This document shows positions 35,701 through 46,731 of a DNA stretch of 64,000 nt, piece by piece (positions within the stretch are counted from its first letter, which is position 1; every line of letters begins with the position of its first letter). The stretch comes from Sweltsa coloradensis. Its lineage: Eukaryota; Arthropoda; Insecta; Plecoptera; Chloroperlidae. The position numbers and the translations under genes are program-made. Under the pieces are notes generated by a model. That model did not search any database. It was not told the origin of the DNA and saw only the letters and a program-made list of their open reading frames with translations. The stretch is from assembly GCA_024449915.1 (NCBI GenBank), contig JAMZAV010000071.1:62001-126000 (forward strand), given 5' to 3'.

Positions 35701-35790
<90 letters not shown>
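35698..35790. repeat. (AAT)n microsatellite, 3' flank of the R4-like element
   Basis: About 31 uninterrupted AAT units follow the element's 3' UTR (GGTGAATAAAAGAAAT). They are either the element's tail or the right half of the target array. Confidence 0.95.
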
Positions 35791-35791
<1 letters not shown>

Positions 35792-35792
<1 letters not shown>

Positions 35793-36360
35793 ACTTTTGC
35801 CCAAACATTTTCATATAAAGGCTAACAGGGACGTTGCGTCCCGCCCAGGAAAAAACTATATATTTCCTGTCATAATACCCTCTTTCATTTAGCTAAGGTT
35901 TTAGTCATCTTCCTTTGACTTTTAAAACATCGGTTAGAGGGCGATACAATAGCCTTAAAAAATAAGACGGTCACTTCAATATAACTTTTGATTTAGGCGT
36001 TTTGTTATTGCAGTGAGATCAGTTATACAATAATTAAATAGTTATATGCCAACATATACACTCTCTGGTCATACATGTATCCTGAGATTACGTAAATAAT
36101 AAAATAAAATAAATTGTATTTAGAGTCTACCCACTCAGTTATATAACTGATTTTCAGTGGGGTACAGTAAATCAAAGCGACTAAGCCTACCCTGTAGGCT
36201 CCGACGCAATCGACGAGTGAGCGATAACCAACCAAAGATCGATATTTTTAATAGGAAATATAGCAATCAGTGGTATGGACAGTGCGAACACCCGCGAATC
36301 AACGCCAGAATCAACAAGGCCGATTCAGAACAACTCTGAATTTATTATGTGCTTCGTTGC
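35792..36360. other. Non-coding interval with LINE-tail remnant
   Basis: At 36095-36170 the text TAAAATAAATTGTATTTAGA and CTCAGTTATATAACTGATTT resembles the minus-strand CAGTT/AACTG hairpin end of the family at 52.3 and 59.0 kb, but weakly. Nothing else was recognised. Confidence 0.35.
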
Positions 36361-36404
36361 TAGGACGGCTCCAAAGTCACCGTTTACAAACTCCTAAGAC
36401 AAGA

Positions 36405-36487
36405 ACTTCTGACTTTGGCGGGAATCGAACCCTGGACCTTCTGCATTGGAAGCAGATATGCTAACCACAAGACCAACGAGCCACACA
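36405..36487 (-). repeat. tRNA-like segment (SINE head or tRNA pseudogene)
   Basis: On the minus strand it reads GGCTCGTTGGTCTTGTGG, TTAGCATATCTGCTTCCAAT, GCAGAAGGTCCAGGGTTC and GATTCCCGCC. The anticodon stem TCTGC/GCAGA is intact with loop TTCCAAT. A and B boxes are good. The acceptor stem cannot pair, so I favour a tRNA-derived repeat over a working gene. Confidence 0.6.
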
Positions 36488-36682
36488 TGTATATTATTAT
36501 TTTTATGCATTGCCCGCCCTCACACACCTCTTTTTCAGTAAATAATGGCCAGGTGCTTTGTTGTCACTCATTGGGTACCTACTTTCGTCGTGTGTAAGCC
36601 ATATAACGGTCTGTTCAAATGATCAAAAACATGATCGAGGCTAAACAAATAGCGAATTACTATGTAATCGTATAGGTTTAGT

Positions 36683-37287
36683 GGATGAGCGTAGCGAGCG
36701 TAGCGAGCGAAGCGAAGATTCCATTTCACTACACTGGAGAAAAAAATCCGGAATGTTTTTTTTTTTCTTTCTTTCTGTATTTTTGTCTGTCTGTTAACAC
36801 GATTCCGGCTAAACCGATACTCCGATTGCGATGAAATTTTATGGAGGCCTTCGAAATCTCTGAACTAAGAACTGCCACGTTTTTGAGCGCAATCGAAAAA
36901 TTATTTCTCATGAAAATCGCAATTTTACGATTTTTTTCGATTTTTAAAAAATTTCTTCGACTTAAAACTCCTACATGCTTTATCTGATTGTAATGATTTT
37001 TTCACAGAACCTTAATTTTATGAATTGATATATTCGTGTGAAATTTGAGCGTAATCAAATAATTATTTCTCATGAAAATCGCAATTTTACGATTTTTTCC
37101 TTTTTTTAAATTACGATTAATTAAAAAAAAATAAGTTAATTTTTTATTTAATTTGATTTAATTTAAAAAAATTTCAACAAAGTTCTGATTTTTTCACAGA
37201 ACAACAGGAAATCCGCAAAACACATGGCAGCTCAATTCACCAATTACGCTCATCCAACAACGCGGCGGGACTTAAGCGTTTTCCTAG
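36683..37287 (+). mobile_element. Helentron-like non-autonomous element, copy B
   Basis: This 605-bp copy has the same 5' start (GGATGAGCGTAGCGAGCG), the same subterminal text (GGAGAAAAAAATCCGGAATG) and the same 3' end (GCGTTTTCCTAG) as copy A. A T borders each end. It carries one good 184-type unit (from about 36796) and a second, strongly diverged one. The 3' block shared by A, C, D and E is missing. The inset GCTCATCC and the AACGC/GCGTT hairpin are intact. It lies 535 bp from copy C, in opposite orientation. Confidence 0.75.
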
Positions 37288-37822
37288 TTTTAATATACTC
37301 AATATGCAGTAAATAATAATACACAAATACGTAAAATGTAAAATGGGTTTGATAATAATGATGTTCCACTTCCATGGCAAGCTATCGTCAGCATTTCAAT
37401 CAGATTATGAGGATAATTGCTAGCGCTTCACCGTCACACATATTGTTCCAATAGATCAAACGAAACGTTATGAGATAGATGTATGATTTCAATACGTGCC
37501 GTCCACCCCACTACTGTCATAACAAGCGTTGTTTGTTTAATAAGTCCTATTTTACCCACGTCGGTCAATGTTTTCGTATTTACTGTAGGTACATCGGAAA
37601 TTAATGAAGAGGTTGTCAGTTTACCGGACATGTGATACACAGTGTAATCACCGCGGCGGTGATAAATGATGTAGGCTGATTAGAAGGTGCACGGCGTTAC
37701 TTTAACACCTCGCAGCTCTACTAGAAAACTAGACGCCATAACGACCTATGACAATGTGTTAGAACATATAAATATATATTTTAAATTAGAAGTATATTGA
37801 GTGAAATAAGTAATGAATTAAA
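37288..37822. other. Spacer between copies B and C
   Basis: A 535-bp AT-rich spacer separates two inverted copies of the same element. It contains CACCGCGGCGGTG, a short perfect palindrome near 37650. No gene is evident. Confidence 0.5.
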
Positions 37823-38599
37823 CTAGGAAAACGCTAAAGTCCCGCCGCGTTGATGGATGAGCTTATTAAAGGTTTTAGTTTGCGTGGGATATCTTTGCTT
37901 TTGCAAGTGCTTTGTTTTGCTGCCTACGCATTCTAGGTGAATGTTGTCAAGTTTCTTTTGTTTCTTGTCAATTGGTATTATTTACCGTAAAAAACTTGTA
38001 TTAAAAGCTTTATTTCTATGGATTCTGGCTATATTTTTCCACTTTTTCTTTCAAAAGGTACTACATAACCATAACCTTAATGTCCATGTATAATATGAAC
38101 GTTGTAGCCCCACCCGTGTGGTCAGAATTGGCCCAAATGGCACGAAAATATCGCACAAAAACTCAAAAAACGTATATTAAAAGCTTTATTTCTCTCGATT
38201 CTGGCGAACTTTTTCAACTTTTTCTTTCAGAAAGCAATACATCACCATAACCTTAATGTGTATGTGAAATATGAACGTTGTAGCCCCACCCGTTTGGTCA
38301 GAATCGGCCCAAATGGCACGAAAATATCGCACTAAAAATCGAAAAAAATCGTAAAAGTACGATTTTCATGAGAAATATTTCTTCGATTGTACCCAAAAAC
38401 GTGGCAAGTCTAAGTTCAGAGAAAACGAAGGTCGTGTCAAATTTTCATCAAGATCGCATATGCCGTTTGCCCGGTAGAGAGCGAACAAACAGACGGAAAA
38501 ACAAAAAAAACAAAAAAAACAAAAAAAAAAAAAAAAAAAACACATCGAGCTAAATTTTTTGGGGGGTCGGTGAAATTGAAGTCTTCGCTTCGCTCATCC
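37823..38599 (-). mobile_element. Helentron-like non-autonomous element, copy C
   Basis: This 777-bp copy is inverted. Its 3' end is at 37823 (CTAGGAAAACGCTAAAGTCC on the plus strand) and its 5' end is GCTCATCC at 38592-38599. Both ends border a T in element orientation. It differs from A by having one 184-type unit but two tandem copies of the 3' block, each about 176 bp (GTTGTAGCCC at 38101 and 38277). In place of the (CTTT)n tract it has an A-rich stretch with AAAAAAAAC repeats. Confidence 0.75.
37993..38345 (-). repeat. Two tandem 176-bp units in copy C
   Basis: Two adjacent units share AAAGCTTTATTTCT, GATTCTGG, TTTTTCTTTCA, CATAACCTTAATGT, ATATGAACGTTGTAGCCCCA and GGCACGAAAATATCGCAC. 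This block occurs once in copies A and D and in fragment E, so the duplication is specific to copy C or its source. Confidence 0.8.
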
Positions 38600-38619
38600 A
38601 AATATTTAATTATGGATGT

Positions 38620-38623
<4 letters not shown>

Positions 38624-38684
<61 letters not shown>
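38624..38684. repeat. (ATT)n microsatellite
   Basis: About 20 pure ATT units lie between the 5' end of element copy C and a LINE 3' end. Confidence 0.95.
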
Positions 38685-38840
38685 GCTTTGTTGTAATATT
38701 TTTATTTCAAACTTTACTTAACTATACGTAGTTCATTATTGTTTCTGCATTTGTGTAATTAGTGTTATTTTTGTCCCCCTTTGTAAATTAGTTTTTATAA
38801 CTGAATAGGGCATAGACTTAAAATAAATAGATAAATCAGC
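38685..38840 (+). repeat. LINE 3' end (CAGTT hairpin family)
   Basis: From TTGTTGTAATATTTTTATTT through GTAGTTCATTATTGTTTCTG to TTTTTATAACTGAATAGGGC and an AAATAAATAGATAAAT tail, this matches the minus-strand copies at 52.3 and 59.0 kb end to end. It lacks their polypurine block and 5' part. It is a 5'-truncated copy. Confidence 0.65.
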
Positions 38841-38841
38841 T

Positions 38842-41800
38842 TTTTCAATTAATTTCTAATAAAAATTGAGATTTGGAAATATTCGAGTTCTTTTTAATAC
38901 AAGTTTATTTATTAAGTCAATTTCAGTGAATATGTCAACAAATAAAGTAAAACGTTGCACTGAAGTGCTACACTGTTAATTACCTCCATTGAAATTGATT
39001 GAAACACGCACCGCACCTGGTTAAAAAGATAAAAACACAAAATATAATCCATTTGAATCTAATCAATTTCATTAATTACCATTTACGACCGCTACATTTT
39101 GCAAAATGTAAACTGTCCGCTTGATATACAAACTTTTTTGTATGATTGAAGCTTGCAGCTGATAATTTCGTTGGGCGTTATCGTTAACATTCATATAATC
39201 TATTTGGAATACATATATGCATTACTAATCAAAAATCAAAACGTGATATGTGTGCGGGATGGAAAATATAATATTAAACATGAATGGTTTATTTCAACAA
39301 CATCTAATGTAATTCACCATTCAATTAAATATTAATCTACTCACTTTGATACTTATATTATTTAATTAACATGAACAAACATTGGAGTTATATCATAGAG
39401 TGATACTGAAACCTAGGGGAGACGTAGTTAAATCGATCAAACAGAAATATAGGTTAAAACGCATAAAAACACACAACAGATCTGGAGCACGTAAATATAA
39501 TCATAATGCTAATTGAACACGTAATATAACCTTTACAGGATATGTAATTTGCTATTTCAGGCGGGAAAGAAGTGTATATTATGTGAGCCTAAGCTGATTA
39601 CTTATTATCATCAAGCACAACTACTTTTAGGTAATTTGTTGCTATACATATTTATGACATTTCGTCTGTGCAGTGAGTAGGGTTTTAAAATGATACAGAG
39701 ATACTTATCGATATTGGTATCGGTAGATAAAGGAATAACGAAAACAAGTTTTCAGAAGTTACATTTTGTCACGAAAAATACCAGATTTTAATGCCACGTT
39801 TAAAAAAATTGATGGATAACGGTACGTTTAGACCTCAGAGTAATCCAAAGGAAGAAAAAGTATTAGGTTTTTATAACCACAAAAGGGTTAGGTGCGTCTA
39901 CTATTTGATAATTGGGTGTGGTTAAAATGATAAAACTTAATATGATTGCAGCGTAAACTCTCCTATTAAACTAATCACAGAAACTCATTATGAGTTTAGC
40001 TAGAATATTTCGCCATTAACTGTACGATATTTTTTCTAAACATTTTTAGAATTGTTTGTGGAACAAGAAGAAGCTGTCACACCCTTTTCTTCCCTCCCCG
40101 CCCCCCTTCTCAAGAGTGCTGTCAATCAACAACAATGTTTTGCCACCCTTGCGCCGTCATTCTCTTGTGTCATCAGATTCCTAAAGTAATGGCGAACAAA
40201 AAATACATTCTGAAATCAATACGACGAGAGCTTGACGATAATTTCCAGTTATTATTTTTTAATGTTTTTGGTATGTTGAAAATTAGCTTAATATATGTTA
40301 TTGAGTAGCTACGAATGCTTCAAACATTGCATAATCGAGTAGCAAGGGTTATTTTCTATTCGAGTTGTCGTGAAAACATGCAGTATGCTATAAGACGTTA
40401 TTTATTTTCTGCATGAACTTCTAAGCAATGCACTAATAACAAATTAATAAAGTCGTATGGTATGTGTTGTACAATAAACAGTTAACATAATGTGTTTGAA
40501 GAGAATTTTTCATGCATTAAATCGAAATGATATAGTGTAGTAATAGGATTAAGAGCAGAGATATCTACAAAGGCTTAGAACTGAGAATAGCCTAATGGTA
40601 CTGCCAGACATGAGTAAATGCATTACCGTATGCGGTTGTTATGATACGGTTTTAATCAAATGCCGTGGGTTGAAAAACGTACGTACTCGAGGAGGGCAAC
40701 AGCACATTCTACAAGGCTAGAAAAAGCTAGTTGTTTGCCATGTGACTACCTCTGTTGAGGTGTGTATATTGAGTTATATTATGTTTGAAGGACATTGCTT
40801 ATTGATACACGGGGGATGATATAAATACAATTGAGTTAAATAGGATACGACACAAATTAAACCGATGTAATATTATCAAGAGTGTGTAAATTATTGGATT
40901 GCATTTTTTTTATACGTACTTTGCTAAGCGATTTTGATAGCGTCTTACGAATACGTTAAAAAGGAAACTAAGCATTATTCACAACTGCAGCTGAATTATT
41001 TCCTACAATGGTAAGTTAATCCCTATGTTCTTATAGGATTAATCCACTTTAATGTAGAAGAAACGCTTTGTGTGCATTCCGCTCCAAGATATTTCACTTT
41101 TATGTTCCCGAATTTGTTTGCACGTTGCAAAAGCGAATCCTCTTTGCAAACAATTTTAATGTGTTTTACTAGTTCTAAATGGTCATTTGACTACCATATA
41201 ACTTTTCCAGAAAAGTTTCTTTACTCAAATAATTTCTTTTCTCGAGATAAAATGACGGAATAATGGAACCCATGAAAACACTTTGCGAAAGAAAGAAGTT
41301 ACGATGCAAAGCGTCATCTTATATCATCTCCTCTTCGCGAGTTTTGGGTCTCATATTTAAAAGAAGATGGTTGCAAATTGGCTTAGAAGAGGACGCAGCA
41401 CTTTTGATAGAGGAAAACATGAAAAACCCATCTGCATTAGATTAAATGCTATTAGGTTGGTACCTTGGGCTGGAAGGAAACCAGAAGGCAAAATGTAGCT
41501 TTCGGAAAATGAAGCCATACTTTCTTGTCTTTTCTGATTTTCTCTTTTTACTGATTTTGTGCCATTGTTCAACATGATTGAGACAGTCTCCAAGTTTACA
41601 AAAATACGTCAATACACTATTATGTTCATGTGAAAATTTGATCATAATTCCTTGGTTCTTTTCAGATTTGTGCGTGCGCGTGGTGACTGTTGCAAGATTG
41701 CATGCAGTGATATTATGTTTACTTTAAATATTTAACTTCAATGTGCCGAAAATGGATTCTTTAAAACTTGAATGTAGTTTTTTGGCAATTTAATTACATA

Positions 41801-44205
41801 TTTTGTTAGAATTATATGCTCGAAGAGTATAAAGATTAACGCATATACAACTGACACACTACTTTTTAGAATGCGAGTTCCCCTAAATATGCACCTATTT
41901 GCTGTCCGAATGTCCGAATGTCCGTCTGTCCGTCTGTGTGTGTGTCACGTTGAACGATGAACACCGAACACGACCTCCGAATGACAGCGTTTTTGTTGGC
42001 ATTGCTTTTCTACAAGAATTAGTCTTTTTTTAAAGGGACATTTTTGTGTGCATGATACTTACAAGATTTTATATTGTCTTTTGTCTTCGACAATCTGTTG
42101 ACTTCGTTCCCTAATTTGGGTACTCCCGTACTCGCCCTAGTGTAACATATAACACATGGAAATTTGAACCATATCGAATACAAAGTCGGTAAACAGACAC
42201 AATATGGTATCACGAAAAAACCAAGGACACATCACCAAGTTTATAGTGCAGACTGAGAGCCACCAGTAGTAGTTTCTCACATGGTAAAGGAATACACCTA
42301 CATTACACAGTACACACAACGCCAGAAGACGAAATCAGCAAGGGATTTGTACATATCTTTGTATATAGGGTAGAAGGATAAGCTTTCTACGAATGCAGAT
42401 AGACGAAACTGTTACAATGTAAACAATAATTCATATTTGGAAATCTGTATATATGAGTGTATATGTGTATATGTGTAAGCGTACATATTATGCTCATATG
42501 TTCAGCATTCAGATTGAAAAAATATATAGTAAGTTATATAGCTCCTAATTAATGTGTCTGCATACTTTTGTTCTGGGAATAACTAATTCACTTCATAACA
42601 CCTTATCTTCCTGTATTGTATAAATATTAAGACTGCACTTATGCCGTTGTAATTTGTCGTTCAAATGGTGTTTATTTATTTAGCGCAATTAGTGGAAGCC
42701 TAATGTCTTTGCGAAACAATGTTTTACGTGGGCACTTAAAACATCGTCGACTCCTACCTAATAAACAATACTGAATCTTAATTATTTAGATACCGTTACA
42801 CCTTAGTTAGCATCTCTAGTGATCTCCATTAGTGGAATACGCTGTACTAGCCAAGCGCATTTCTTCCGAATACTAAATGTCAATTTTGATCGATATCAAT
42901 GTTCATTTTAATTTGTGTTCCCAACACTATATCTCGTTTATATACTAAAACGTCACGTTAAAATGTGAAATACTGTGTTTCTTGGAAGTATGTTAACGGC
43001 ACACGCATAGACATGCTAAGTTGAGTTATGATGTTCCTCGTCCATTTGCCTTAATGCACTTTACAATCGATTTTTTTTTAAGCGTACATCGTAGATATTC
43101 CTAAGGGACATAACGGCTTCCTGGATATTGAAACATAAAACATTAAACAACTTTACGATTACAAATACTAATTTTAATGTTTCATTTATTGGTCACCCAG
43201 GCTTATTGGGTAGCGGTATCGCGTCAGTTTGTTGATGATTGTGTTTGGTATAAACTAGTCAGTCATTTTAGGCGCAGTTTTATTAAGTGTTTGTCTTTAC
43301 GTAAAAACTCATGGTACGGTACCTATCTTATTTACAGTTTTTACGAATGATATAAATCGATCATTGTAACATATACACGTTCACAAACAAAAACGCTGCG
43401 ACAAAATTGACAGATTACTAAAAGTCAAAAGGGTGCGAATTTAAATAGAAGTCTTTCTTTGAAATTAAGAAATTACATTGTTCATGACATTAATGTGCGC
43501 GGAGTTTGTTTTTCACTGGGTATTTACAATCAAAACGCAAGGCAATGAGAATAGATAGAATGTAAAATATTTTTTCTCCAAATATTGTCTTATTAAATTA
43601 GATACCGGAATCTTTGTCTTATGTAAGCATACTATTAAATAAATTACACAGATAAATTAATTAAACATGTCAGTCTATGATGATTGTTTTTAAATCTTAC
43701 AAATGATCATAAGTAAAAATGCACGATTTTTCGCAACGAGTAATGACGATGATATTTATTGAATATCACCTAAAGGCTAGTTGTAGACTTGTTTTAAAAA
43801 TGCAAATATAACGGTGACTTCACTGGTATAAAACATAATATTGCATTATTAGGCCCTGTAAAATACCTGCAAACCGTACATTATTGTAAATTTTGCAGTG
43901 TTTAAATGAAGTTATGTATTTAACTAAAGTAAGAAAGCATTCGCGTGATCGAGTACAAACGAATACATAACTGCGGTTGCTAAATGTGATTGAAAACATT
44001 ATGTATGTATTTATAACACGAAGGCATTTCATAACACAAAATTGTAATTTTTTTTTTTTTTACGAGATCCTAACTTGTATTGATTTTACAAAAACGAACA
44101 ATGTTAAAACTACTGCGGTTGGTAAATGTTTCAAAATAAGTAATGTATATTAATATATCCAAATTAAAAAGTGATGCATCAATCAAAACAATGATAATTT
44201 ATAAT
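38842..44205. other. Long non-coding interval
   Basis: No gene, RNA gene or intact transposon was recognised in 5.4 kb. At 41912-41946 there is a small cryptic repeat (TGTCCGAATGTCCGAATGTC then CGTCTG units and TG). The region around 41930-42000 is weakly like 49530-49590 (TGTCACGTTNNACG and a following CGAACA/CCTCCGA), hinting at an old shared repeat. Frames are short and unrecognisable. Confidence 0.5.
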
Positions 44206-44207
44206 TT

Positions 44208-44382
44208 TTCGTGGGAAACCTTGCATGTATGCCTCTATTCAGGTATCTCTTGCATTCTCATTAACGACTGAGGAAAACCTCGGGGAAAACATTTAGTCAA
44301 GATTGCCGATCTTAACGGTATTTGAACCAGGGACCTCCCGTTTCAGAGTCGCGCGCTTTACGCTCGAGCCGACACTGTCGGT
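44208..44382 (-). repeat. tRNA-derived SINE, minus-strand copy
   Basis: Read on the minus strand it starts ACCGACAGTGTCGGCTCGAG, has the B-box region GGTCCCTGGTTCAAATACCG, continues ATCTTGACTAAATG and CCGAGGTTTTCCTCAGTCGT, and ends AAGGTTTCCCACGAAAAATT. The tail matches the copy at 48.6 kb. The middle of the body is shortened. Confidence 0.8.
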
Positions 44383-44384
44383 AA

Positions 44385-46478
44385 CAAAAAATAATGTTAT
44401 ACTGTTTCCATACAAATAGATTTCGATTAATGCTTTGCTTTTACTTATTTTTTATTCAAAACAAATTTCCGTTAAAAAGATTAATTCCGAAGTAAGTATG
44501 AAATTTCTTATGAATTATCACTTACTTAGCCTACCATACATAAATGTATTTTTAGTAGCTATTTTGTAACATTCTGATTACACAGAAAATAAAACATAAT
44601 ATTTTAAGATTATATTTCATGATTCATGAAGTAGTTATTTTATCACCCCTGATCCGTAGCGAGTTTTAAAGCTCGTAACTTAAGCGATGAAGCTTTGGGT
44701 TCCAGTCGTACAACCCACATCAGTTCCATACTTTAGAGGAATTGATACGGCTGTAAAATACGATCGTCTCTCTCAGTTGGAAACAAAATGGAAAGTTTTC
44801 GTGTTCAAAAACCGTGGAATATTCAATTTCAACAGTGACCACACCAGCTGGGTTCGAGCGAGAATATTCTATTAGCGACGCACGAGAATATTAAAATATG
44901 ACATTGGAGTAATCACGTTTTGTCATGCAATGTTTTAACACTTAGTGTGTGATTTATACTTTAGCTCGTATAATAATTTGAGTCTGGCTTTTTATGGTGT
45001 GTTGGTGTTTCTGCGTTTACTCCATTATTCGGCGCTAATGTGTTGTGCCTAAACTTTTAAGCAAAAGTTATGTTCTGGGAATTTTAATGAATGTGTTATT
45101 TTACTACGCCAACAATTTTATTCTTGTATTATTTTGTATTATTACGTAGATCGGTTCCCCGTCCTATCTAGAAGGGGTTTATACTAAAACCTATGATCCA
45201 CCCTAGTAGTCACAATTATATTGAACTTTTCTTAGTGACTTCTTTCATTCTTTGATCTTTGCGCGCACACACACTTACGTTTGTGCTATTTTATATAGAA
45301 GAAACCTTTTTTTTAATTCTCTAACATGTTCATGTTTTCCTTAAAAAAGTCTTAAATTAACTAAGAATATTGAATAACCAATGCGTTGATGTAGTTAGTA
45401 CGTGTTAATGAGAGCATCGTAAAATAAAAACTCACTTAAAACACCTACCATTTAATATTATCCATTCGCAGAAAGAGCAGCTCCTACTTTGCACCAAAGA
45501 TTGAATCTCCATCACGTATAACACACGACGTTCACCCTACCAGGGGCAACTTGCCGTGTTACAGTTAATAATACACGAACTAGTCGCAATGTAATTATTT
45601 TCTACACTCACTCATCGGAAAATTGACCATTAAATTAACCTTCCGCCCAGCGACGATGCCCCTGCGTATGGCGAGTTCCACCTTATGTGGTCTGCCGCCT
45701 CCTACAAAGTCCAGCCCATATTTCAACTTTACCCATACATTAAGATGAGTGTTATTAAATTATAACTAGCTAAAAGGGGTAGAGAAGGTTGGAGTGATGA
45801 AAGTGACTGTCAATAACGCAGAAAGAATGCGTTCGGTAATTCATTTACACTTACGGGTGACTCATTATCTGTACAGAATATCTTAAAAGAAATTAGTTCG
45901 CCGGATCATCGCGTTTAAAGATTTAAATTATGATGAGCTTGAACAGAAAGAGTTGATAATAGGGGAGGATACATTCCAGCGGAGCAACCCTATAAAATAG
46001 TAAAGGCACCGACACATTTCAAAGAAGCTTGGACAAAAACTGCTATATAACTCCGGGGCATAAAGTCAAATGTGCCCGCATTGCTGCCCGGTTATTAGCC
46101 ATCATAATCATCGCACGTTGCTTCTATTAACTGAGTCGTCACATATAAAGGTTCTTGAATGCACCGATAAATAGGCAAATTAGCATGGTTTTAAAACTAA
46201 TACCGACAGTTTACATGACGAAAGGGGACTACTTTACTCATCCGGTATTATCCGTACCGCTTATTTAACTCCTCAATTCTTCAACCGAGAGTTGCTATAC
46301 TTTAAAGTTTCTTAACTTAACCATTATTTCAACACCCTACTAATGCATTTTTTGAAAATTACTAATTTATCGTTTTAGTTAAGAACTCGCGTAAACCTAC
46401 GCATGGAAGTGGTGTTCATTGTTTGGAGGGTGGTAAGAATGAACTTTAGTGTATATTCTACCGACAGAGGTAGTCTGT
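44385..46478. other. Non-coding interval
   Basis: No gene is recognised. At 45640-45725 there is a less AT-rich patch (CCGCCCAGCGACGATGCCCC) without a supported frame. Confidence 0.5.
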
Positions 46479-46479
46479 G

Positions 46480-46730
46480 AGTAAAGTGCGAGACTCTGGT
46501 TTGGAAGGTAGCTGGTTAGCTACCCGCCACCGGCAATCATGACTGAAAGTTTTCTACAAAGTATTCTACTGACGTTTACACAATGCTAGAGTTCGAGTCT
46601 TCTAAAATAGCCCTTGGGAATTCTTTTTACAACTATCAAATTTGCCTAATAATTTAGTTAGACCTATACATCTGAAAGGGGTTCCACCGAGTGAAACGGT
46701 TATGTACCCTACAGCGGGCAAGCAGTCGAA
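46480..46730 (+). repeat. tRNA-derived SINE, diverged plus-strand copy
   Basis: GTGCGAGACTCTGG, CCGGCAATCATGACTGAAAG, a long decayed body and CTGAAAGGGGTTCCACC with TATGTACCCTACAGCGGGCA follow the order of the family consensus seen at 48.6 kb. The B box is lost, so this copy is old. Confidence 0.6.
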
Positions 46731-46731
46731 A

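Noticed and set aside
36405..36487. Functional tRNA gene
   Set aside because: The anticodon arm and B box are good, but the acceptor stem does not pair, so it is more likely a tRNA-derived SINE or pseudogene.
38685..38840. Second Dong-type insertion at (ATT)n
   Set aside because: The neighbour of the ATT array is a CAGTT-hairpin LINE end with no R4-type coding sequence.
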